From assembly GCF_049446075.1 (NCBI RefSeq), contig NZ_JBMSEB010000002.1:248001-312000 (forward strand): a stretch of 64,000 bases of DNA. Direction: 5' to 3'. This DNA is from Humibacter sp049446075 (GTDB lineage: Bacteria > Actinomycetota > Actinomycetes > Actinomycetales > Microbacteriaceae). The translations under genes and the position numbers were made by a program. The notes under the pieces were generated by a model. That model worked only from the letters and a program-made list of their open reading frames with translations, did not search any database and was not told the origin of the DNA. Each line of letters starts with the position of its first letter. Within the stretch, counting starts at the first letter, position 1. This document shows, one piece after another, positions 33,105 through 40,232 of the stretch.

Positions 33105-33203
33105 ATGAGCGGAACCGGCGATGGGTCGCAGCACGAAGTCGCTGCTTGGTATGGATCCGGTCCTGAGCCTGACGGGTTTCGAGTGCTGGTCGGGTTGTGC
33201 TGA
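33105..33203 (+). CDS. Putative 32-residue leader peptide or N-terminal fragment
   Basis: A short frame with GGAGG before its ATG ends in TGA overlapping the next ATG by one base (TGATG at 33201-33205). This coupling means translation of the small frame would feed the larger gene. It could be a leader or the N-terminus of one gene split by a frameshift. Confidence 0.4.
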   Translation: MSGTGDGSQHEVAAWYGSGPEPDGFRVLVGLC

Positions 33204-33916
33204 TGGGGAGTGCGCCGATGCGTTTCCGGGGCTTTCTTCCGGAAGACGCGCCTGATCCCCGTATTGCGCAGGCGGAGAAGGTGAAGCTCATGCCGGTGCC
33301 GGTCATGGGATTCGTGCTCCAGCCGACCCTCGAGGACGCCAACATGGAGAACACCGTGTCCCAGCAGGGAACGACTGGGCTGTCCCAGATGGCGGTGAGC
33401 ATCAACTACACCCTGTGGCGCAATCCCGATGATCGATCCGACCCGGTGAACCTCGCCGAAATCGATGAGGCGACTCGTCGCGCCCTGGACGAAACGGCCC
33501 CGAGGCCGCGACCGGCATGGTTGATCGAGATGGCCGAGCGGAGGCGGTACCCGATGCTCTGGGAAGCCGTGCGAACGACATGGACGCGCGACGCATCCGA
33601 GTTCTCTACCCCGTCCCGCCTTCTCATCGACCATGCGAACCACATCCTGATGAACGGGTTCCGGAAAGAACTCGGACTCGGTGACATGGCCGTGGACCGC
33701 TTCGTCTCACCGCTGACCGAAAGGGCTATCAATCGGGAAGCGGTCGTCACGGTAGACGGTGCCGAAGTGTCAGCGCTAGAGATCGACACCGACCCGTTGG
33801 TGTATGCCATCGGTGCTGAGCTCTCGAGCGACACAGTCCTCACGGCGGTTGTCCCTCGTGACGAACTTGCATACATCCGCCTCGAGTTCACCAAACGGCG
33901 TTCCACAGCCGCCTGA
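33203..33916 (+). CDS. Hypothetical soluble protein (237 aa)
   Basis: A soluble protein with no membrane segment. The first third has a strand-rich, Pro/Met-rich region (KLMPVPVMGFVLQPTLED), and the rest alternates helices and strands. I recognise no family. Start choices are the ATG at 33203, coupled to the upstream small frame, and the ATG at 33218, with GGGGAG 7 nt upstream. Codon use matches neighbours, so it is likely real. Confidence 0.65.
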   Translation: MGSAPMRFRGFLPEDAPDPRIAQAEKVKLMPVPVMGFVLQPTLEDANMENTVSQQGTTGLSQMAVSINYTLWRNPDDRSDPVNLAEIDEATRRALDETAPRPRPAWLIEMAERRRYPMLWEAVRTTWTRDASEFSTPSRLLIDHANHILMNGFRKELGLGDMAVDRFVSPLTERAINREAVVTVDGAEVSALEIDTDPLVYAIGAELSSDTVLTAVVPRDELAYIRLEFTKRRSTAA

Positions 33917-34008
33917 CGACACACGAGCACCCGATACGCATCGGCGCCCGAAAGCGGATCGCGTTGCGGGCAAGGGTGCAACGCTGTTCGCTGACAGGTC
34001 TCCAGCGC

Positions 34009-34515
34009 TCAGCGGTCGAGCGAGAATGCGGAGGATCGGATCGGATCTGGTGCCTTCCTTCGTGGAAGTGCTCCGGCCACGAAGACGAGCCCAGCAAGGA
34101 TGATCGCAGACAGCGCAAACAGGCCGAAGACTGGACCAGCCGTGTCGGGCCGGCGCGTGATCGCGATCGAAACGAACCATAAGAAGCTGATCCCAGCGGA
34201 CACCAGAACGATTCCGGCCAAACCCAGACTTCCTTTGATCCGCGGGATGTTGTTCCCGCCGAAGATGACGATCACGGTGACCAGCACCGCGCCAGCGGCA
34301 CCGACCGGGAGAGTGGTCCAGAAGTCGCCCTGGATCGAGCTCCAACCGTCCGCCTTTCCGTCGACGCTCCAATGCGTGGGCACTCTGGCAGGGAGGTCAG
34401 ACGAGATGAGACGACTGACCACCACCGCAATTGGCGGAATCCACGACAGCACTGCCGCGATGATGAGCCCAAGCGAGTGATGGTCACTCTCGTCCGGCGC
34501 AGCCACAGTACTCAT
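34009..34515 (-). CDS. DUF1648 membrane protein
   Basis: 168 residues, four membrane helices. The DUF1648 signature LPARVPTHWSVDGKADGW lies in the first extracytoplasmic loop. It overlaps the upstream SdpI-like gene by 4 nt (ATGA), so the two are co-translated. In Bacillus, SdpI contains related DUF1648 and SdpI modules and protects against the SdpC killing factor; here they are separate proteins. Confidence 0.88.
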   Translation of the reverse strand: MSTVAAPDESDHHSLGLIIAAVLSWIPPIAVVVSRLISSDLPARVPTHWSVDGKADGWSSIQGDFWTTLPVGAAGAVLVTVIVIFGGNNIPRIKGSLGLAGIVLVSAGISFLWFVSIAITRRPDTAGPVFGLFALSAIILAGLVFVAGALPRRKAPDPIRSSAFSLDR

Positions 34516-34862
34516 CGGCTCTCCACAGCCCTCGCTGCTCGGGCTCCCCTGAAAGCACCCATGACCGTGCCGGCCAGGAGGACAAGTAGGACGAGCCCTA
34601 CAAGCAGGGGCCCTCGAACTTCAGACAACACGGTGGTCGCCAAAACGGCGAGGACAACATTTACCACAGCGCTGCATATCACCGGAAGAATTGCACCACG
34701 GTGGCCAGCCGACCAGGCATCATCCGAAGCAAACAGGGCCGGGATGCGCAGGCCCACCCAAGGGTTCCGGGGGATCACGCCTGCGGCACACAGCGCAACC
34801 ATGACGGCGACCGCGAGGGAAGCGGCACTTAGCGCGATTATCCCGACCAGCACATCTTGCAC
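34512..34862 (-). CDS. SdpI-family membrane protein
   Basis: 116 residues with three membrane helices and the SdpI motif NPWVGLRIPALFASDDAWSAGHR. SdpI confers immunity to a toxic peptide in Bacillus. No toxin gene is visible next to it, so immunity or cell-envelope stress functions are both possible. First gene of a two-gene operon with the DUF1648 protein. Confidence 0.88.
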   Translation of the reverse strand: MQDVLVGIIALSAASLAVAVMVALCAAGVIPRNPWVGLRIPALFASDDAWSAGHRGAILPVICSAVVNVVLAVLATTVLSEVRGPLLVGLVLLVLLAGTVMGAFRGARAARAVESR

Positions 34863-34955
34863 AGTACCGCGGCGCTCGAAGACGGCGCCCGCAAGCCGAT
34901 CCTCTACCGAACACTTCCCCTATGAGTCGCGGCTCTGCTCCGGCACGATGAAATC

Positions 34956-35162
34956 GTGCGCATCGCGGCCTCGCTGCTTGGCGGCGCCACCGTCGACCTC
35001 AGCGAGGAGCTACCCAGCCTCGACCGCAAGGGTGTCGTGCTCGTACTCGCCGCGATCACGCACGCCGCGGGATCGCACGAGCACTCAGAGATGAAGTTCA
35101 ATAACGACGGCGAACCCGTCGGCTTCACTCGGCTCGAATCGCTGTACCCCGTGGCCCCCTGA
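34956..35162 (+). CDS. Hypothetical small protein (68 aa)
   Basis: A compact frame from a GTG at 34956 (VDLSEELPSLDRKGVVLVLAAITHAAG), soluble, without recognisable domain. Protein-like composition supports it, but no Shine-Dalgarno is seen. A second short frame (35190-35276) behind AGGAGA follows; I do not call it. The remaining bases to 35419 show nothing. Confidence 0.4.
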   Translation: MRIAASLLGGATVDLSEELPSLDRKGVVLVLAAITHAAGSHEHSEMKFNNDGEPVGFTRLESLYPVAP

Positions 35163-35419
35163 GGGCCGAAGTTTAGGAGACAGAGCGCTGTGGGACGAGC
35201 ACGCGTGCTGAACGAGCAACGCCGGGCAGCGCGAGAGGCCGTCAAGGATCTCGTGCTCTGGCACGGTGGAGTCTGAGATGCATCGATAACGATCGATTGG
35301 TGTCGCTCCGAAAGCGCCCGCGCGGTTCTATCTGGTTGTAGCGGTCAGAATCATCGTGGGACGGTCTGATGGTGAACGCGATCGTCGACTCGCGCAGGCA
35401 TCACGGCCGCTGCGCCTTC

Positions 35420-36559
35420 TCAACACGTGGTTCCTGTGGAGTGCCACTGTACGTCGAAGGCTCCGCTAAGAAGCGGGAGAGCTTGAGCTAAGTATGGAGC
35501 GGGGTCGGTGGAGCCGGGACAATTCACCATGGTGATCTGATCCAAATGCGCGCCGCCGCCCGACGGTCCTTCACCGATGATGTACGTGTCCGTCGTGGTA
35601 GATCCGCCCTCCATTTCGCCGTAAGTAGCGGTCATATGCACGTTGGTGTCGAATCTCAGGAGGCGGCTGATGTGTCCCGCGAAGCCATGACGCTCGACTA
35701 TCCATTCAACCTGCTGGGCCCAGCTACCCACGGGTTCGGTCATCACCTCCTGGCCCGAGCCGCATGCATTCGTGGTTGAGGTGCAGAGGGTGAAGTCCAT
35801 GGTGTTGTGGGGAACGTCGTAAAACACGAATGACTCAACGAGGTCGTTCCCGTTCACGGGAAGGTTTGTCACCGTGACTTCGTCCTGGTACGGAAAGACC
35901 TCATAGAACATGTATGTGCCGCTCGGTCCCACCCCGCCAACGCCTGGACCCGAGTACGACACCGAGCCGGCCTGGAGCAGTTGGTCCGCACTGGTACCGC
36001 TACCGTCGCCCGAGCCGATGCCTGCCCAGATGGAGGCGCTTTCCTGGTCCGTTCCGCTGTTCGGTGGGTAGGGGGCGGGGACGTTCCAGACGCCTCCAGC
36101 TGAGGAATAGTACGTGTGGTTGAAATCGATGCCGGCTAGGCGGTATCCAGACCAGTTGTAGGAGGTTGCCTGGTCGACGGTGGGAGTGACGGCTTGCGTT
36201 GCGAGCGGCTGCATCCCTTGCGTTCGCTGAACGTCGCCTTTCGGCTGGGGTATTGGCGTTCCGCATTTGAGATTCGTTACCCATGTGGGGTTACTCGCGA
36301 AGGTCCTCTTCATGGCAGCTGGAACAGAAGCAGCCAAATTTGGATCAGTGGCCACGGCGTCGGGAAAAACCGCAGAGATCCCATGCGCTGCCACGGCGTT
36401 CCGATCCGGGACGATCGTTCGCGGACTCCCCTCGCATCCGACCGAGCTGTTCAGACTTGGTCTTGGAATACCCTGTGCCTGCGCTGCTGGTGCTACGAAG
36501 ATCCCCATCGACGCGACGGCTGCAACAAGCGCAGCACCCGTCAGAAGATGACGTTTCAC
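35420..36559 (-). CDS. Secreted G1-family glutamic endopeptidase
   Basis: 379 residues. A Sec signal peptide ends near residue 28 (APAAQAQG); a propeptide-like region follows to about 130. The eqolisin core has YNWSGYRLAG, ASIWAGIGSGDG, the catalytic Gln196 in ADQLLQAG, FYEVFP and the catalytic Glu285 in VEWIVER. The dyad is intact, so an active acid-type peptidase is predicted outside the cell. Most bacterial members are this length. It is unusual cargo for a small island. Confidence 0.9.
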   Translation of the reverse strand: MKRHLLTGAALVAAVASMGIFVAPAAQAQGIPRPSLNSSVGCEGSPRTIVPDRNAVAAHGISAVFPDAVATDPNLAASVPAAMKRTFASNPTWVTNLKCGTPIPQPKGDVQRTQGMQPLATQAVTPTVDQATSYNWSGYRLAGIDFNHTYYSSAGGVWNVPAPYPPNSGTDQESASIWAGIGSGDGSGTSADQLLQAGSVSYSGPGVGGVGPSGTYMFYEVFPYQDEVTVTNLPVNGNDLVESFVFYDVPHNTMDFTLCTSTTNACGSGQEVMTEPVGSWAQQVEWIVERHGFAGHISRLLRFDTNVHMTATYGEMEGGSTTTDTYIIGEGPSGGGAHLDQITMVNCPGSTDPAPYLAQALPLLSGAFDVQWHSTGTTC

Positions 36560-36666
36560 GAGACTCCTTCGGCTATGGCGACCCCCTCAGTCGCCATTCA
36601 CAGCAAGGTCTACTCGCGAAAAGTGACGTTCGTCAAGAAGAATCTCGACGAACGCCTAGTTTTCTA

Positions 36667-37020
36667 TCACCGGCACAAAGGCTGAACGAACACCAGCCAG
36701 TTCGCGGCTATTAGAGCAGCAAACACCAGCACCCCCGCAACGGTGGTCGCAGCAGCCCACCAAGCATGTTGCCGTCGTGCTTTCCGATAGGCGACCCAGC
36801 TAGCGCCGGCAAGGACGCAGGCGATACTCAACGCAGGATAGAGAAATATTGCGACTGGAGCGCCCGCACACGGCCGAGGCCCTGAGCTCGTGGTGGTCAA
36901 GCCGATTAGGACATAGATGGTGAACCAGCTCACGGCCGCGATGAAGACGGCAGCGACGAGCAGGACGATCGAAAGTGCCGTGTCTCCGCGGGATCGAAGA
37001 GTAGGTGCCGTTGTTCTCAC
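36667..37020 (-). CDS. Small three-helix membrane protein
   Basis: 117 residues with membrane helices at about 14-36, 52-72 and 86-108 and two Cys in the extracytoplasmic loops. The start is taken as GTG 37020 because GAGG lies about 8 nt upstream; GTG 37029 is an alternative. The longer upstream frame includes the 39-bp repeat and is not coding. No family recognised. Confidence 0.6.
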   Translation of the reverse strand: MRTTAPTLRSRGDTALSIVLLVAAVFIAAVSWFTIYVLIGLTTTSSGPRPCAGAPVAIFLYPALSIACVLAGASWVAYRKARRQHAWWAAATTVAGVLVFAALIAANWLVFVQPLCR

Positions 37021-37151
37021 CGCTGTCACCTCTTCAGAGTAGCTTCGGCCGATCTGCGGCCCACCAAACCGATGCCGATGGATTGAGTGCGAGGGCGCCA
37101 ATAACGTTGGTTTCGGCGGCTGAGCTGGAGGGGGCGCTGCGGACGCGTGAC

Positions 37152-37190
37152 TGTTGGCACTCTTTGGCGGAATTTTCGCAGCGCTCTTTG
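37152..37190 (+). repeat. 39-bp imperfect direct repeat, right copy
   Basis: 31 of 39 positions match 25892-25930, same orientation. The central CTCTTTGGCGG and GCAGCGCT blocks are identical. It lacks the perfect hairpin arms of the left copy. Confidence 0.6.
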
Positions 37191-37516
37191 TCGTTTCGGC
37201 TGTACGTAAGCGGGTCCCGCACCGGGCATCGATCGCTCGTCTCCTCCAGCCAGGGCTGCTCTCGAACGTCCGATGTGCGCAAGACCCGTACGGTGAAAAA
37301 GTACGCATGGGTACGTCAACTGCAACTTGACTTCAGTCGGTCGCGATTCCCCTCCGAGGCCCGTCGGCGAAGCGTTCCTCGAAACGAAGGCGACGACGGT
37401 ACGGACGACGACATCGATCGAGCAACGACAACGGATACGACGGATGAAAGGGACGACGGAGCCAGGAAGATCCAAGAAACCGAAAATGGCAATGCACGCA
37501 GGCACTTTCAGTGGGT

Positions 37517-37544
37517 CCCTGTTGTTGCGTCCGCAACGACAGGG
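37517..37544 (+). promoter_or_regulatory. 28-bp inverted repeat upstream of the HTH/integrase operon
   Basis: CCCTGTTGTTGCG (37517-37529) faces CGCAACGACAGGG (37532-37544) with one mismatch and a 2-bp centre. It lies 22 bp before the HTH gene start and is a good candidate operator or excisionase site. Confidence 0.6.
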
Positions 37545-37565
37545 GTTGCGTGTAAACCGGCTTGC

Positions 37566-37946
37566 ATGGGAAATCGGGGGAATCTAGGCAAGACGAAACG
37601 ACGCTCAAGCTCGTACGAAAGACAACGGCAACAGCACGACGCAGCAGCGATCCGACACGTTGCGGAGCGAGAGCGCGTGGCCGCACAGCGGCACGCCGCC
37701 GACGCGTTGACCGTGTTGGAGGACAGATGGGGTACGCGCGCCGACGCCCTCGACCGGCTCGGTCACCTCGGGCGCGCCATCGGGCGACTCCAGACTGAGC
37801 AGGACATCCTGCGGTCGGAGCGGGACGAGCTGATCGGGCAGCTTCGCCAGGTGGGCGAAAGCTGGAACTCACTCGCCTCGAGGACTGGGCTGAGCAGGCA
37901 AGCACTCAGCCAGCGGATCACGGACGCGAACCGGAGGGCGGAATGA
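37566..37946 (+). CDS. Helix-turn-helix protein coupled to the integrase
   Basis: 126 residues from the ATG at 37566. A basic N-terminus and a long coiled helix (RADALDRLGHLGRAIGRLQTEQDILRSERDELIGQL) lead to a C-terminal helix-turn-helix (ESWNSLASRTGLSRQALSQRI). The stop overlaps the integrase ATG (ATGA at 37943). By position it is likely a regulator or directionality factor, although it does not look like a classical excisionase. The start could be further upstream because the frame remains open. Confidence 0.65.
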   Translation: MGNRGNLGKTKRRSSSYERQRQQHDAAAIRHVAERERVAAQRHAADALTVLEDRWGTRADALDRLGHLGRAIGRLQTEQDILRSERDELIGQLRQVGESWNSLASRTGLSRQALSQRITDANRRAE

Positions 37947-39064
37947 TGGGGAGCATCACCGGGTACGAAACTGCGGCCGGGAAACGGTATCGGGTCAGGT
38001 ATCGCAAACCCGACCACTCGCAGACCGATAAGCGCGGCTTCCGTACCAAGCACCAGGCCGAATTGTTTCTGGCGTCAGTGGAGATGAAGAAGGCGACCGG
38101 CGAGTACATCGACCCCGCCGCAGCGCGTAACACCGTGGGCCAGCTCGGAACCGCATGGTTGGCGTCGAGGTCGCATGTGAAGCCGTCCACGGCGTACGTG
38201 TACGAGTCAGCGTGGCGGCTGCACGTGGAACCGACCTGGGGCAACACGATGATCGGCACCATCCGGCACAGCGAGGTACAGGCGTGGGTCACTCGGCTGG
38301 GCGCCGGCGGCGATGGCAGGAAGTCGAAGTCACCGACGATCGTGCGCCGCGCGCATGACATCCTCGCCGGGATTCTGGACGCCGCGGTCAAGGATCACCT
38401 GATCCCCTCCAACCCCGCCCGCGGAGTGAAGCTCCCACGCCGCATCTCCCGCCCACACACGTACCTGAGCAACGAACAGGTCGCACAGCTGGTAGCCGCA
38501 AGCGGCGAACATGGCCCGATCATCGCCCTGCTCGCCTACACCGGCCTGCGATGGGGTGAGGCATCCGCACTACGGGTGAAGGACATCGACACGCTCAGAC
38601 GGCGCCTCATGGTCGTAGAGAACGCCGTGTACGTGAACGGGTCGATCCTGGTCGGCACGCCCAAGACCCATGAACGGCGCAGCGTGCCCTATCCGAAGTT
38701 CCTCACTATCCCGCTCGCAGCAGCATGTGATGGCAAGACCAGGGACGACATCGTCTTCGACGACGGACACGGCGGCTACCAACGCACCCCGACCACGGTC
38801 GCCAACTCATGGTGGGACGCTGCGCTCGAGGAGGCCGGGCTGCCGGCGATGACGATCCACGACCTCCGTCACACCGCAGCCTCCCTCGCCGTCAGCGCGG
38901 GGGCCAACGTGAAGGCCGTGCAACGGATGCTCGGTCACGCCTCCGCCGCGATGACCCTTGACACCTACAGCGACCTCTTCGACGACGACCTCGACGCCGT
39001 CGCCGACCGGCTCAACGAAGTGGCCGAATCAAGTGTGGGCAAAATGTGGGCAAAACCATCCTGA
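37943..39064 (+). CDS. int: Tyrosine-type site-specific integrase
   Basis: 373 residues: an N-terminal arm-binding domain (about 1-60), a SAM-like core-binding domain (60-165) and a catalytic domain. The active-site set is present: Arg in LLAYTGLRWGEAS, Lys in GTPKTHERR, HxxR in HDLRHTAASL, His in MLGHASAAM and the Tyr nucleophile in LDTYSDLF. It is full length. The last codons (SVGKMWAK) are formed by the tandem 11-bp repeats, so the gene end doubles as integrase-binding DNA. It catalyses integration at tRNA-Met. Confidence 0.96.
   Translation: MMGSITGYETAAGKRYRVRYRKPDHSQTDKRGFRTKHQAELFLASVEMKKATGEYIDPAAARNTVGQLGTAWLASRSHVKPSTAYVYESAWRLHVEPTWGNTMIGTIRHSEVQAWVTRLGAGGDGRKSKSPTIVRRAHDILAGILDAAVKDHLIPSNPARGVKLPRRISRPHTYLSNEQVAQLVAASGEHGPIIALLAYTGLRWGEASALRVKDIDTLRRRLMVVENAVYVNGSILVGTPKTHERRSVPYPKFLTIPLAAACDGKTRDDIVFDDGHGGYQRTPTTVANSWWDAALEEAGLPAMTIHDLRHTAASLAVSAGANVKAVQRMLGHASAAMTLDTYSDLFDDDLDAVADRLNEVAESSVGKMWAKPS
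39034..39055 (+). repeat. Tandem TGTGGGCAAAA arm-type sites, right arm (inside int)
   Basis: Two perfect 11-bp units in tandem inside the last codons of int, 83 bp from the att core. They match the pair at 25206-25226 on the other arm in the same orientation. Confidence 0.7.
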
Positions 39065-39070
39065 AACGCA

Positions 39071-39101
39071 GGAACGGCGGCCATGCAATGGCCGCCGTTC
39101 C
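39071..39101 (+). terminator. Terminator of the integrase gene
   Basis: A perfect 14-bp stem (39071-39084 with 39088-39101) and 3-nt loop, followed by GTGTTTTCT. It lies 6 bp after the integrase stop and also faces the tRNA transcript from the other side. Confidence 0.88.
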
Positions 39102-39119
39102 CAGTGTTTTCTAGGTGAG

Positions 39120-39193
39120 TAGCGGGAGCGGGACTTGAACCCGCGACACCACGATTATGAGCCGTGTGCTCTAACCACCTGAGCTATCCCGCC
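39120..39193 (-). tRNA. tRNA-Met (anticodon CAT)
   Basis: A full cloverleaf on the minus strand: acceptor GGCGGGA pairs with TCCCGCT (a terminal G-U), anticodon loop CTCATAA, T-arm GCGGG-TTCAAGT-CCCGC, discriminator A. CAT could also belong to a modified Ile tRNA; overall form suggests elongator Met. Its 3' part from 39138 down lies inside the integrated element, which restores the gene. Confidence 0.9.
39139..39173 (+). repeat. attR, 35-bp core copy inside tRNA-Met
   Basis: Identical to 25070-25104. It covers the anticodon stem-loop through the T-stem. The tRNA 5' half to the right is chromosomal. Confidence 0.9.
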
Positions 39194-39235
39194 GCAGTCT
39201 TCGTGCCGGACCTGAGGGCCACCGCACCAAGCTGG

Positions 39236-39307
<72 letters not shown>

Positions 39308-39354
39308 GACACCGAACGACCGAGGTCCGATTCGGCAACCGTACGAGGATATCA

Positions 39355-39921
39355 TCATCCGAATACCGGTTCAGACCGTGCGTCACCCCCGCCGGCAGCC
39401 GTTATGACTCGGTGCAGCGCGGTCCGCAGGGACTCCAGTTCCGTAAGGTCCAGACCCAGTTTCTCGATGATCTGCGGTGGAACGTCCAGCGCCTTTTCGC
39501 GCAGTCGGCGACCCTTCTCGGTGAGGGTGACGCGGAGCATCCGCTCGTCGTTCGCATCCCGTTCGCGGGTAAGCAGACCGGATGCCTCGAGCCGCTTCAA
39601 GAGCGGCGACAGCGTCGCGGGTTCGAGCTGCAGCTCACGCCCGATGCCGGCGACGGTGCGAGGGCTCTCCTCCCACAACGCGAGCATGACGAGGTACTGC
39701 GGATGCGTGAGGCCCAACGGTTCCAGCACCGGCCGGTACAGCGCGATAACGCTGCGGGATGCCACGGCGAGCGCGAAGCAGACCTGATTGCTGAGCTTGA
39801 GGAGGTCGTCGGGCGCTCGCTGCACTCCCCCAGCCTCCGCTGCGCCCCCAATGCCGGCCGCCCCAGCGCCGGCCGCCCCAGCGCCCGACCGTTGGGTTGC
39901 CTCTTCGATGCGTCTCGCCAT
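39355..39921 (-). CDS. MarR-family regulator of the OhrR type
   Basis: 188 residues. The core resembles OhrR: NQVCFALAVASRSVIALYRPVLEPLGLTHPQYLVMLALWE with the single reactive Cys in the first helix, then an HTH and wing (LEPATLSPLLKRLEASGLLTRERDANDERMLRVTLT). A low-complexity Gly/Ala N-terminus encoded by imperfect 15-bp repeats precedes it. OhrR senses organic peroxides; no ohr gene is beside it, so its target is elsewhere or different. GGAGG precedes the ATG. Confidence 0.87.
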   Translation of the reverse strand: MARRIEEATQRSGAGAAGAGAAGIGGAAEAGGVQRAPDDLLKLSNQVCFALAVASRSVIALYRPVLEPLGLTHPQYLVMLALWEESPRTVAGIGRELQLEPATLSPLLKRLEASGLLTRERDANDERMLRVTLTEKGRRLREKALDVPPQIIEKLGLDLTELESLRTALHRVITAAGGGDARSEPVFG

Positions 39922-39950
39922 GCTCCACCTCCGGCCACCATGTTACGCTT

Positions 39951-39967
39951 GCGCTAATCATTAGTGC
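39951..39967 (-). promoter_or_regulatory. Operator of the OhrR-like gene
   Basis: GCGCTAAT-C-ATTAGTGC is a 17-bp palindrome with one mismatch, 30 bp upstream of the ATG and also upstream of the small divergent gene at 39999. It resembles AT-centred MarR/OhrR sites. Confidence 0.65.
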
Positions 39968-39998
39968 CCTAACTATTGGGACGGGATGGAGTACGACC

Positions 39999-40223
39999 GT
40001 GGCGCCTCGGTTCTGGGACTTCTACGAGAGGTTCAACAGGGTGGTCCGCACGTTCACCGGTCCCGCCCAACTGGGCGCAGGGCATCCCGAGGGCCCCGAT
40101 GTGCGGCGCAACGACGCATCGTGCCCACTGTGCGGTGAGCCGATGACGGCGCACTCGGTGCTGCGACCGGCGGATCAGCGCACGGCCACGCGCCTGGTGT
40201 GCCCGGCCGACCGCGCGGCCTGA
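39999..40223 (+). CDS. Small Cys-motif protein (74 aa)
   Basis: Starts at GTG 39999 with GGAG upstream. The C-terminal half has CPLCGEP and a second Cys in LVCPADR, suggesting a half zinc ribbon. The N-terminal WDFYERFNRVVRTFTGPAQLG is conserved-looking but of no known function. It is divergent from the OhrR-like gene and convergent with the GH13 gene. Confidence 0.65.
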   Translation: MAPRFWDFYERFNRVVRTFTGPAQLGAGHPEGPDVRRNDASCPLCGEPMTAHSVLRPADQRTATRLVCPADRAA

Positions 40224-40232
40224 ACGCGGGAC

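Larger units (their letters stand above)
37021..37565. other. Intergenic region before the integrase operon
   Basis: There is no convincing gene. It holds the right copy of the 39-bp repeat (37152-37190) and a 28-bp inverted repeat (37517-37544) near the integrase operon. The rightward frame stays open here, so the start of the HTH gene could lie further upstream. Confidence 0.5.
25070..39173 (+). mobile_element. 14.1-kb integrative element in tRNA-Met
   Basis: A 35-bp sequence is repeated identically at 25070-25104 and 39139-39173. The right copy lies within a complete tRNA-Met gene and the left copy is an orphan. A tyrosine integrase lies immediately inside the right end, preceded by an overlapping HTH gene. 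Tandem 11-bp repeats flank the att core on both arms. Cargo: HigBA, serine recombinase, PH/SHOCT, PIN, AbiF with ncRNA, MFS, DUF4304, DUF805, unknowns, DUF1648/SdpI, G1 peptidase. No capsid, portal, relaxase or replication gene is visible, so it is a genomic island rather than a complete phage or conjugative element. Confidence 0.88.

Noticed and set aside
37005..37565. Upstream extension of the HTH gene before int
   Set aside because: The frame is open but includes the 39-bp repeat and the inverted repeat and shows no domain; start set at 37566, with some doubt.
25070..39173. Prophage
   Set aside because: Integrase and HTH are present, but there is no terminase, portal, capsid, tail, lysis or replication gene.
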